Origin: Myxococcus eversor
Lineage (GTDB): Bacteria > Myxococcota > Myxococcia > Myxococcales > Myxococcaceae
NCBI RefSeq assembly: GCF_010894455.1
Contig: NZ_JAAIXY010000010.1
Coordinates: forward strand, 345,046-409,045
Length of the DNA stretch: 64,000 nt
Reading direction: 5' to 3'
Positions 45,492 through 53,219 of this stretch are shown piece by piece. The notes under the pieces were generated by a model, which was given only the letters and a program-made list of their open reading frames with translations, was not told where the DNA came from and did not search any database. Position numbers and translations under genes: made by a program. Positions within the stretch are counted from its first letter, which is position 1. Each line of letters opens with the position of its first letter.

Positions 45492-48400
45492 TCAAGGCGC
45501 GGGGAAGTGGTCGAAGTGGTGGTCCAGCGTGCGGGTGCCATCTGGCTGGCTCACTCCGCCGATGAGCCACGGCGGCACGCTGCCTCCCATCACCGCCGGG
45601 ACATTCATGGGCTGGCGCCGCCGGTCCATGAACCGGGGCACCGTCCCGCTCGTCAGGGCGCCTGTTTGGAGTCCCGGCAGCGTGGTGGTCTTGGTGTGGC
45701 ACGAGAGGCAGAACGCGTTGGTGCTGGTGTCCGGCCGGGGCAGCGTGGCCGACAGCGCGGGCATGTCGATGAGGGCCGAGCGCATGCACCGGGAGGCCAG
45801 GTCCGGGTCGGGATGCGGGTTCTTGTGCACCCGGTCGATGCAGAGGTGCTCTCCGTACTGCGCCGGGTAGTCGAGCGGCTCCACGTACGAGCCCAGCCGC
45901 ATCTGCTCGCACATGAGCCAGTGCACGATGGGGTACTGCGTCGACTTCACCCGCAGCTTCTCCAGCACGGGATGTGTTGGCCCCGGGCGGTATGGGCTTG
46001 CGTCCACCAGTGTCCCGAGTGCCTGGTTGCACATCAGCTCGTCCGTCCAGCCGCGATTCGCATCGTTGGGAGACAGCGCGTAGATGCGCAGCTCATCCAC
46101 CCACCCGAAGAAGGGCAGCCGCTGCTGTCCGGGGACGAAGGTCGGCCCCGGGTCGCCCACCGTCATCCACGTCCAGCCGTTGTTCCCCGAGTTCCACATC
46201 GGGTCGAACCCCACGTCGCTCGGCCCGACGTTGTGCGTCGAGTGCCACGTGCCGTCGATGTAGAAGTGCAGCCTCCGCTGCCCCACGGCGTTGGAGATCT
46301 TCATGCCGAAGTGGAAGTAGCGGCCCACCTGCACCAGCGAGGAGCCCAGGTTGATGGTGCCCCTGCCGCCCGTCCTGCCGTTGTACACCTCCAGCTCGTG
46401 CGACACCGCGCCCGTGAAGTCCTTGCTCTGCACCAGCGCGACCCACGAGTTGTCGGAGAAGTAGAAGAGGGTGCGGGGCAGGCCGCGCACCCAGCTCGCT
46501 CCGGGGGCGAGCACCAGGTCCTCGCGCGTGTCCAGCCAGAGGCTCAGCATCCATTCACGCTGTGAGGCGTTGATGGGATAGCCCATGTCCATGAAGTCAT
46601 TGTGGCCATCCAACCAGACGCCCTTGCCGCTGACGCCGCCGAGCGCCACGGGCTCGATGCGCGCCCCTCCGCGCAGCCGCACGGAGCTGGGGGGCTGCGG
46701 GCCATCCGTGCCGAACGTCGAGTGGGTGGTGGCGGCGTTCTGCGCCAGCGGGTTGCGCTTGAAGCGGAAGTCCGCGAGCTGTCCTCCTCGCACGTCGGCC
46801 CAGACGTTCTGGAAGGGGACGAAGCCGTCCTGGGGGAAGGTCTCCGCCCTGAATGGGCCGTGGGGAGACACATCCATGCGCATGGCCGCGTTCATGTGCG
46901 CGACGACGAAGGCGCGCTTGTTGAGGTAGTCGTCGAAGGCCACCTCCGCGTTGCGCTGCGTGTTGGCCTGGATGTTCCACACCACGTCGAACGGCAGGGT
47001 GGGGCGCATCGCGTCGAAGTGGTTGAGCTGGTTCTCGAACGAGAAGATTTGCGAGGGCCCCTCGGGCGTCAGCGGCAGGTCATCACCGGCATACAGGCGC
47101 ATCGAGAAGGTGCGCTGGTGGCCGTCCTCGGAGTTGCCCGCGAGGTCGGTGATGTTCAGGCCGTTGTCGAGGATGACGGCCTTGCCTCGCGTCCATGCGC
47201 CCAGCGCGGCGACGGCCTGCGCGGCGGACCGGTCGGGGTTGAACGTGGCGCGGTCCGAGTCCGCGGGTGGCCCCCAGGTGTAGTCCGTCCGGGTCGCGCT
47301 GCTGAACCGCTCCTCGAGGAAGACCTTCCGCGCGTAGTAGCCGTCGTGGGTGTTGTTCTTCGCGGCGAAGAACAGGTTCTTCCCCTCGCGGTCAAGCCAT
47401 GGGTAGGCCCACTGGTTGGTGACACCAAAGGGGATGGGATTGCCCAGGGTGTCCCGGAAGGGCTGGGGCTTGCCGTTGACGACCTGGGACTTCGCCATCT
47501 CGTAGCGGGTGTTCACCGCCGGGTCCTTGGGCATCATGCTGATGGGCTTGAAGTGCGCCCAGCTCCCCGCGTCACAGGCCTGGTCCGCCACCGAATAGAA
47601 GAGGCCCTTCATGTTGACGACGAGCAGCCGCCCGTCGCCGCTCGTCGCGGGCTCGAAGAAGGCCAGGGGCCGCTCGCCCGCGCTGGAGTTTTCACCGACA
47701 ACGCCGCTCCAGTTCGGGCCGTTGCCGATGACGGAGTCCTCGTCGTCCTCCACCTGGTAGACGGCCCGGAAGTGTTGCCGGTCGAAGAACTGGCACCACT
47801 TGGGCGCGGACGCGGTGGTGTTGCGGAAGTACAGCGGCTCGGGGAGCGGCAGCACCCTCACCGGGACGTAGCACTGGAACGTCGGATGGGTGCTGAACAG
47901 CTTGGGCCAATCGATGGTGTCCGGTGCTCCGGGGACGCTGTACCCGGAGTTCGGGCTCATGGCGCCCCAGTCCGAGTCATGGATGTTGAACGGGCGGAAC
48001 GGAGGCAGCTCCCAGGTGGGCAGGGATTTGGTTTCGCCCTCGGGATTGCGTGGGTACACCCACAGGCCCCAGCCGTCGGCGTCGCCAGTCACGGCGTTGC
48101 CGGCCCGGATGGACTTGGGGTCCCTGACGAAGACCGTCAGGTCCACGGAGCGCAGCTCCCAGTGTTTGCCGTTGGAGGCCACCAGGCTGTAGACGAGCGA
48201 GATGTCGTAGCAATCGCCGGGGACGGGCGGCGAGCCCGCGTCGTACCGGGCCGTGCACGCCAGCGGGTTTCGCCCATTCACTCCCATTTGGAGGGCGCTC
48301 ATCGAGTTCTCGCACGTGGTGCTGTGGAGCGCGTCTGGGAAGTCGTTGTTGTTCCTGGCCGTCAGCATCGTGGCCATCGGGTTGAAGTAGGTGAACGGGT

Positions 48401-49010
48401 GAATCCGGCCGATGACCTGCGAGGGTTGGACGAGGTGGGGGCCTTTCTTGGTGAAGTCGTAGCGGAAGTCGTGGCCGAGCACCTCGGGACGGAACGTGTA
48501 GAGGAGGGAGCCCTCCGCGCAGCCCCGGCAGCCCCCGCGAATGAAGAGCCGTCCGTCGTTGGTGCCTCGGTTGTAGGGCAGCACCTGGATGGCGTTGGCC
48601 GAGTCGCTCCGCTCTGGCAGCTTCGGGGCCCACCAGCCGTTGTCGTACTCGTTCGGGGGGAAGGGCAGCATCACCTTGGAGAGCGACGCGGGCTTCAAGG
48701 TCAGCGGGGCCCCGTAGCCGTTCCGATAGGGCCGCCACGCCGCGGACACCTCACGGAAGATGCTGGGGCGCTGCGGATTCTCCTCGTTGTAGCAATTGTC
48801 GACCAGGCCGTAGTCGAGCGTGCACGCGGAGGTGCCCGTCATGGCGACCTCCTGGAACCAGGTCGGTGGATCCAACCGGGCCTTCACCGAAGCGACGGGC
48901 TCCGAAGCAGGCGGCGCGGGTGGTGCCGAATCACAGGCACCGCCCAGTGTGAGCAGGACACAGAGGATGAATGACAGTCGAGTTGCACGAGGTGTGAAAT
49001 CCAGGAGCAT
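45492..49010 (-). CDS. Giant LamG-like lipoprotein with one CXXCH haem motif
   Basis: A 1172-residue surface lipoprotein (LTLGGAC, Cys26). Residues about 45-780 contain several Trp/Asp-rich segments without a family I recognise. Residues about 800-980 look like a LamG/concanavalin-type domain (GKGVWLDGHNDFMDMGY, QREWMLSLWLDT, RRLHFYIDGTWHSTHN, FFGWVDELRIYAL). Near the end, FCLSCH (1100-1105) is a single c-type haem-binding motif. The ATG at 49010 is preferred to the TTG just before it. It may bind polysaccharide and carry one haem; no cytochrome maturation or electron-transfer genes are nearby. Function is unknown. Confidence 0.8.
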   Translation of the reverse strand: MLLDFTPRATRLSFILCVLLTLGGACDSAPPAPPASEPVASVKARLDPPTWFQEVAMTGTSACTLDYGLVDNCYNEENPQRPSIFREVSAAWRPYRNGYGAPLTLKPASLSKVMLPFPPNEYDNGWWAPKLPERSDSANAIQVLPYNRGTNDGRLFIRGGCRGCAEGSLLYTFRPEVLGHDFRYDFTKKGPHLVQPSQVIGRIHPFTYFNPMATMLTARNNNDFPDALHSTTCENSMSALQMGVNGRNPLACTARYDAGSPPVPGDCYDISLVYSLVASNGKHWELRSVDLTVFVRDPKSIRAGNAVTGDADGWGLWVYPRNPEGETKSLPTWELPPFRPFNIHDSDWGAMSPNSGYSVPGAPDTIDWPKLFSTHPTFQCYVPVRVLPLPEPLYFRNTTASAPKWCQFFDRQHFRAVYQVEDDEDSVIGNGPNWSGVVGENSSAGERPLAFFEPATSGDGRLLVVNMKGLFYSVADQACDAGSWAHFKPISMMPKDPAVNTRYEMAKSQVVNGKPQPFRDTLGNPIPFGVTNQWAYPWLDREGKNLFFAAKNNTHDGYYARKVFLEERFSSATRTDYTWGPPADSDRATFNPDRSAAQAVAALGAWTRGKAVILDNGLNITDLAGNSEDGHQRTFSMRLYAGDDLPLTPEGPSQIFSFENQLNHFDAMRPTLPFDVVWNIQANTQRNAEVAFDDYLNKRAFVVAHMNAAMRMDVSPHGPFRAETFPQDGFVPFQNVWADVRGGQLADFRFKRNPLAQNAATTHSTFGTDGPQPPSSVRLRGGARIEPVALGGVSGKGVWLDGHNDFMDMGYPINASQREWMLSLWLDTREDLVLAPGASWVRGLPRTLFYFSDNSWVALVQSKDFTGAVSHELEVYNGRTGGRGTINLGSSLVQVGRYFHFGMKISNAVGQRRLHFYIDGTWHSTHNVGPSDVGFDPMWNSGNNGWTWMTVGDPGPTFVPGQQRLPFFGWVDELRIYALSPNDANRGWTDELMCNQALGTLVDASPYRPGPTHPVLEKLRVKSTQYPIVHWLMCEQMRLGSYVEPLDYPAQYGEHLCIDRVHKNPHPDPDLASRCMRSALIDMPALSATLPRPDTSTNAFCLSCHTKTTTLPGLQTGALTSGTVPRFMDRRRQPMNVPAVMGGSVPPWLIGGVSQPDGTRTLDHHFDHFPAP

Positions 49011-49150
49011 CAACGCCGTGTATCAGGACTGACGGACCCGGAGTCAATGGAGCCAGGACTTCCTGGCCCGGGAAACGGCGCAGGTGTCGGGTGCGTTGCT
49101 GTCCACGCGGAGACTGACCGCGTCCGCCAACGCCTGGAATTGGGAGCGCA

Positions 49151-49180
49151 CCGCCGCGAACCCGAGGGGTTTCCCGGCGG
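49151..49180 (-). terminator. Hairpin downstream of the Cys-rich peptide gene
   Basis: CCGCCG (49151-49156) / CGGCGG (49175-49180) enclosing AACCC/GGGTT around loop GAG. It begins 32 bases beyond the stop of the minus-strand peptide gene. There is no clear U-run. Confidence 0.45.
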
Positions 49181-49211
49181 TGGCCCGGCGCCTCAAGCCT
49201 TCGACGGCTGT

Positions 49212-49475
49212 CTACATACAGCGGTTTTCACAGACACCCAGCACGCAGATCCAGCACGGCCCGGAGCAACCGGGGCGACAGGCCGCGTTGGCGTACTCGC
49301 TGTCGGCGAGCAGCGTGCCCTCCGGCGGCGCGCTCACCGCCGAATCACACGTCGCCTCTTCCTCCGCTTCGACGAGCACGGCCTGGGGCTCACCCATGGA
49401 CAGGGCGGCGAGTCCCACCACGAGCAACATGCACAGCACCATGGACCACTGGCTCTTGAGCAGCTTCGCGAACAT
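49212..49475 (-). CDS. Small exported cysteine-rich peptide
   Basis: An 87-residue product with a hydrophobic signal sequence (about 5-28) and no lipobox. The mature peptide has an acidic spacer and seven cysteines (43, 66, 70, 74, 77, 82, 86), six in the last 22 residues (ACRPGCSGPCWIC, VCENRC). A strong ribosome-binding site (AAGGAG) precedes the ATG, which supports a real gene despite its size. Such a compact pattern suggests a disulfide-knotted secreted peptide or metal binder; I recognise no family. It lies upstream of, and on the same strand as, the LamG-like lipoprotein gene. Confidence 0.75.
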   Translation of the reverse strand: MFAKLLKSQWSMVLCMLLVVGLAALSMGEPQAVLVEAEEEATCDSAVSAPPEGTLLADSEYANAACRPGCSGPCWICVLGVCENRCM

Positions 49476-49662
49476 TGGTGTCTCCTTGGCAGTGCCTGAC
49501 GAGGCCGCGTCAGTCTGTCATGAATCCGACCAAGCCAGAAAGTCGTGGATACATGGTGCGTGAGGGCCTGGGCGCTGCAATGCGTTGCCCTGGCCCGGCG
49601 AGCGGCCTATGCAATGCGTCAGGGGGCCATGCAGCAAGAGTCACCCGTATCCGAGGAGTCCC

Positions 49663-50121
49663 ATGCGCTACTTCGACGACTTCCAACCCGGTGAGGCGAG
49701 TGAGGCCGGGCCCTACGTGGTCTCCCGGGAGGAGATCATCGCCTTCGCGAAGCAGTTTGATCCGCAGCCCTTCCACCTGAGCGACGAGGGAGGTCGGGAA
49801 GGCATCTTCGGCGGCCTCATCGCCAGTGGCTGGCACACCGCTTCCATCTGCCACAAGCTCGCGGTGGAAAATCTATTGAGCAAGACGGCGAGCCTGGGCT
49901 CTCCGGGACTGGACGAGCTGCGCTGGCTGCGGCCGGTGCGCCCCGGGGATGCGCTCACCGCGCGCTTCGAGGTCATCTCCACCACGCCGTCGCGCAGCAA
50001 GCCGGACCGGGGCGCCATCAAGTTCCGCTTCGAGGTCCGCAACCAGAATGGCGAGGTGGTGATGACGGAGATCGCCAACGCGCTGTTCGCGCGGAAGCCC
50101 GAGGGTGGCGCGGCGAAGTAG
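49663..50121 (+). CDS. MaoC-like (R)-specific enoyl-CoA hydratase
   Basis: A 152-residue single hotdog-fold protein. The hydratase-2 motif is present as FDPQPFHLSDEGGREGIFGG with the catalytic Asp and His, followed by GLIASGWHTASI and ELRWLRPVRPGDAL. It should hydrate trans-2-enoyl-CoA to (R)-3-hydroxyacyl-CoA or act on a similar thioester. ATG 49663 follows GAGGAG. It is monocistronic, with a hairpin after its stop. Confidence 0.9.
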   Translation: MRYFDDFQPGEASEAGPYVVSREEIIAFAKQFDPQPFHLSDEGGREGIFGGLIASGWHTASICHKLAVENLLSKTASLGSPGLDELRWLRPVRPGDALTARFEVISTTPSRSKPDRGAIKFRFEVRNQNGEVVMTEIANALFARKPEGGAAK

Positions 50122-50134
50122 TCCTGTCGGAGTG

Positions 50135-50166
50135 CCCGGGTCGCGCCGACGAATGGCGCGACCGGG
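50135..50166. terminator. Bidirectional hairpin between MaoC and PEP-mutase genes
   Basis: CCCGGGTCGCGCC (50135-50147) / GGCGCGACCGGG (50155-50166) with one bulged base, loop GACGAAT, no U-run. It sits between convergent stop codons. Confidence 0.6.
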
Positions 50167-50175
50167 TTCGATGCT

Positions 50176-50991
50176 TCAGCGCGGAGCCATCAGCGTGTTG
50201 AGGGTGGGATAGGAGATGCCCGCCTCGGGCGCGGGCGCGGCGCCACCGTCGCGCAGGAAGTCGGTGGTGAGCGCGGCGATGCGGCCGAAGATGGCCTGCG
50301 CCATGCCCGCTCCCGCGCTGACGCGGCGGACTCCGAGCGATGCCAGCTCCGACGCGGGAGGCAGACCAGGAATCGCCATCAGGTTCAGCGGCAGGCCCGC
50401 CTCCGTCACGATGGCCTTGATGTCCACGGGCGTCTTCAAGCCCGGAACGAAGAGGCCATCCGCGCCAGCGGCTCGGTAGCGCCGGGCCCGGGCCAGGGTC
50501 TCCTCGACGCGACGCTCCGCCGGACCGATGCCCCGCAGGAACACATCCGTGCGCGCGTTCACGAACAGGTCCGCGCCCTTCTTCGCGGCGGCGCGCTTCA
50601 CGGCTTCAATCTTGGCGCACAGCAGGTCCACCGAGCCCCCGCCGTCCTCCAGGTTGATGCCCACGCCGCCCGCCTCCACCACGCCCGCGGCGACTTCGCC
50701 CACCGCGTTGGGGTCATCCGAATAGCCCCCTTCGATATCCACCGTCAGCGGCACCTTCACGAGGCGGGCAATGGCGGTGACGGTGTCCAGGAGTCGACTC
50801 ACCGGGAGCTTGTCGCCGTCCGGATAGCCCTGGGCCCAGGCCACGCCCGCGCTCGTCGTGGCGAGCGCCTTGGCGCCCAGGCTCTCCATGACGCGCGCGC
50901 TTCCGGCGTCCCAGGCATTCACCAGCAACAGCAAGCCCGCTTCGTGCAGTTGACGGAAGTCTCGGGCGGAGTTTGGAGGAGCGACAGGCAT
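50176..50991 (-). CDS. Isocitrate lyase/PEP mutase superfamily protein
   Basis: A 271-residue TIM-barrel enzyme. It shows LLLVNAWDAGSARVMESLGAKALATTS, VDIEGGYSDDP, GVGINLEDGGGS, FVNARTDVFL and GVRRVSAGAGMAQA. These fit the carboxyphosphonoenolpyruvate-mutase-like subgroup. The metal-binding acidic positions are present, but the lyase signature KKCGH is absent, so it is not isocitrate lyase. The reaction (C-C or C-P bond chemistry on a small oxoacid) is undetermined. It lies 57 bases downstream of ogt in the repair operon. Confidence 0.85.
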   Translation of the reverse strand: MPVAPPNSARDFRQLHEAGLLLLVNAWDAGSARVMESLGAKALATTSAGVAWAQGYPDGDKLPVSRLLDTVTAIARLVKVPLTVDIEGGYSDDPNAVGEVAAGVVEAGGVGINLEDGGGSVDLLCAKIEAVKRAAAKKGADLFVNARTDVFLRGIGPAERRVEETLARARRYRAAGADGLFVPGLKTPVDIKAIVTEAGLPLNLMAIPGLPPASELASLGVRRVSAGAGMAQAIFGRIAALTTDFLRDGGAAPAPEAGISYPTLNTLMAPR

Positions 50992-51048
50992 GGTCAGCGG
51001 TCCTTTCGAGCAGGGGTGTGGAAGCGGCGGGAGGAGATGGCGAGCGCC

Positions 51049-51582
51049 TCAGGCAGTGGACGTCCGCCGTAGCCTCGACTCGTGGTCGAGTAACCAGCGC
51101 TTGCGCTCGATGCCACCTCCATAGCCGGTGAGGGAGCCATTGGCCCCCACGACGCGATGACACGGCACGACGATGCCCACGGGATTGGCGCCGTTCGCCA
51201 GGCCCACGGCGCGCACCGCGGCGGGCCGGCCGATGCGCTTCGCCAGCTCCGAGTAGGACACCGTCACTCCGCACGGGATGCCGCGCAGCGCCGTCCAGAC
51301 CTCGCGCTGGAAGGGGGTACCCTCGGTGCGGACGGACAGGCTGTCGATGGCGTCGAGTTGCCCCGAGAAGTACGTCCGCATCGTCTCGGTGAGTCCGCTG
51401 GGATTGCGCGCGGCCTCCAGTCGGAAGCTGTCACCGTAGTGCAGGCGCAGCAGGTTGCGCATCCGGCCTTCGTGCTCCGTCCAGTCGATGGCGCGCAGGT
51501 GTCCCTCGCGGTCCGCGATGAGGACCAGCTCGCCGATGGGCGTGTCCGTCTTGTCGATGAGGAAGTGGAGCGGCTCAACCAT
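51049..51582 (-). CDS. ogt: Methylated-DNA-protein-cysteine methyltransferase (Ogt)
   Basis: Suicide repair protein that removes O6-alkyl groups from guanine. It has 177 residues, with a short N-terminal domain and the C-terminal methyltransferase: GTPFQREVWTALRGIPCGVT, SYSELAKRIGRPAAVRAVG, and the acceptor Cys in VVPCHRVVGANGSLTGYGGG. Its ATG overlaps the end of the Ada/AlkA fusion gene by eight bases, so it supplies the methyltransferase activity the fusion lacks. Confidence 0.95.
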   Translation of the reverse strand: MVEPLHFLIDKTDTPIGELVLIADREGHLRAIDWTEHEGRMRNLLRLHYGDSFRLEAARNPSGLTETMRTYFSGQLDAIDSLSVRTEGTPFQREVWTALRGIPCGVTVSYSELAKRIGRPAAVRAVGLANGANPVGIVVPCHRVVGANGSLTGYGGGIERKRWLLDHESRLRRTSTA

Positions 51583-53083
51583 GACGCACCTCTTGGAGTC
51601 GGGAACGCGGGCCTGGGTCCGCGGCCCACAGGTGTTGCGCGGCGTAGGCCCGCCAGGGCCTCCAGGGCTCCGCGCGTAGAATCAGGTCCTCGGGTGAGGG
51701 GCGCTCGCCCGCATCTGTCGCCGCGCTCCGCAAGAGCGCCACGTCGCTGGCGGGGAAGGCATCTGTCTCGCGCAGCGCGCGCAGGGCGATGTACTGCGCG
51801 GTCCACTCGCCCACGCCTCGGATGGAGCGCAGCCGGGCGATGCCTTCCTCCACCGTGCCGAATGGATGGAACAGCAGTGGGTCCTCGAGCGCCGCTTGCG
51901 CCAGGGCCTTCAGTGACGCCTTCCGCGCGGACGGCATCCCCAGCGCGACCAGGTCCGTCGCCACGACGCGCTCGGGGGAAGGGAAGGCTCGTGACAGGCC
52001 AGAGGGGAGTCCTTCCATGGGCGCTTCGCCACACAGCACCACGAGCTTCCCCGCGAGCTTGCGCGCGGCCTCCACCGTCACCTGCTGACCGAGGATGGCG
52101 CGTACCGCCAGCTCGAAACCATCCCACGCACCGGGGGCCCGCAGGCCGGGCCGCAGGGCCACGAGGGGCGCCAGGAAAGGGTCCTTGGAGAGGTGAGCGC
52201 CAATCACCTCGATGTCCGCGCCCACGTCGAACACCCTGCGCACGCGCGCGACGATGGCCGGGAGCGACTGGACGCGTGGGAAGCGAATCTTCACCACGAG
52301 GTTGTTGCGTGCGGGCTCGTGCGTCACCTCCACCGTGCCCACCGCGCCGTCCTGGGACACGGTGCGCAGGTAGCGCGTGTCGGAGACCTGCTCCACGCCC
52401 TGGATGGCGCGCGCGGACAGGTACGAGAGCATCGCGGCCCAGTCATACGGAGGCCGGTAGCGCAGCCGCAGCGTCACGCCCGCGTCCGCCACCGCGCTGG
52501 CCGTCGTCTCCACCGCCTGCTTGCGGCGCAGGGCGCCCGGGGGCCGCTGGTAGAGGCCCTGGAACGTTTCATTGAAGCGCCGGATGCTGCCGAAGCCCGA
52601 GGCCAGCGCTACCTCCGCGAGCGGCATCCGCGTCTCCTGGATGAGCTGCTTGGCGAAGAGCACGCGCCGCGTCTGCGCGACGGCCACGGGCGTGGCACCG
52701 AGGTGCTGCTTGAAGAGGCGGCGGAGCTGTCGTCCTCCCACGCCCAGGCGTTCAGCGAGTGAGTCCACGCCCGCCTCGCCGCCATCCAGCGCGCCCTCCG
52801 CGATGAGGGCCAGCGCGCGCGACACGGTGTTGGAGGTGCCTCGCCAGGACGCGAGGTCCGGGGCTGTCTCCGGCCGGCAGCGCAGGCAGGGGCGGAAGCC
52901 TTCTTCCTGGGACGCGGCGGCGGAGGCGAAGAAGCGGCAGTTCTCCCGCTTGGGCGTACGCGCGGGGCAGATGGGCCGGCAGTAGATGCCGGTCGACGTC
53001 ACCGCGACGAAGAGGCGGCCGTCGAAGCGGGCATCCCGCGTCTGGAGCGCGCGGTAGCAGGCGTCGGAATCGAGCAGGTCCAT
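51575..53083 (-). CDS. Ada zinc domain-AraC HTH-AlkA DNA glycosylase fusion
   Basis: A 502-residue fusion. Residues 1-75 are the Ada phosphotriester-sensor zinc domain (Cys35, Cys39, Cys66, Cys69; Cys35 is the methyl acceptor). Residues about 80-185 are an AraC-type DNA-binding domain. Residues about 195-310 are AlkA_N, and about 310-490 the HhH-GPD glycosylase (VRAILGQQVTVEAARKLAG, IRGVGEWTAQYIALRAL, catalytic Asp in FPASDVALL). It should sense methylated phosphotriesters, activate transcription and excise alkylated bases. It lacks the Ada C-terminal methyltransferase, which is encoded by the overlapping ogt. Confidence 0.94.
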   Translation of the reverse strand: MDLLDSDACYRALQTRDARFDGRLFVAVTSTGIYCRPICPARTPKRENCRFFASAAASQEEGFRPCLRCRPETAPDLASWRGTSNTVSRALALIAEGALDGGEAGVDSLAERLGVGGRQLRRLFKQHLGATPVAVAQTRRVLFAKQLIQETRMPLAEVALASGFGSIRRFNETFQGLYQRPPGALRRKQAVETTASAVADAGVTLRLRYRPPYDWAAMLSYLSARAIQGVEQVSDTRYLRTVSQDGAVGTVEVTHEPARNNLVVKIRFPRVQSLPAIVARVRRVFDVGADIEVIGAHLSKDPFLAPLVALRPGLRAPGAWDGFELAVRAILGQQVTVEAARKLAGKLVVLCGEAPMEGLPSGLSRAFPSPERVVATDLVALGMPSARKASLKALAQAALEDPLLFHPFGTVEEGIARLRSIRGVGEWTAQYIALRALRETDAFPASDVALLRSAATDAGERPSPEDLILRAEPWRPWRAYAAQHLWAADPGPRSRLQEVRHG

Positions 53084-53160
53084 GCCCGGACAGTGTCACC
53101 CAGGGCCCAGCCGCGCTCGCGGTTTTCGGACATCGATGACCCGCGCCCCCGGACGCGCGA

Positions 53161-53192
53161 AGGGCCTCCCACCGTCGCCGGTGAGAGGCCCT
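53161..53192 (-). terminator. GGGCCTC-type terminator downstream of cbs
   Basis: AGGGCCTC (53161-53168) / GAGGCCCT (53185-53192) with inner CACCG/CGGTG. It lies 28 bases beyond the cbs stop on the minus strand. There is no U-run. Confidence 0.6.
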
Positions 53193-53219
53193 CCCAAGAC
53201 GCGACTGCCTGGAGGCCGA

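Noticed and set aside
46602..48974. 790-codon plus-strand open frame
   Set aside because: Antisense to the LamG-like lipoprotein, which has a lipobox, CXXCH and domain-like sequence; the antisense frame has none.
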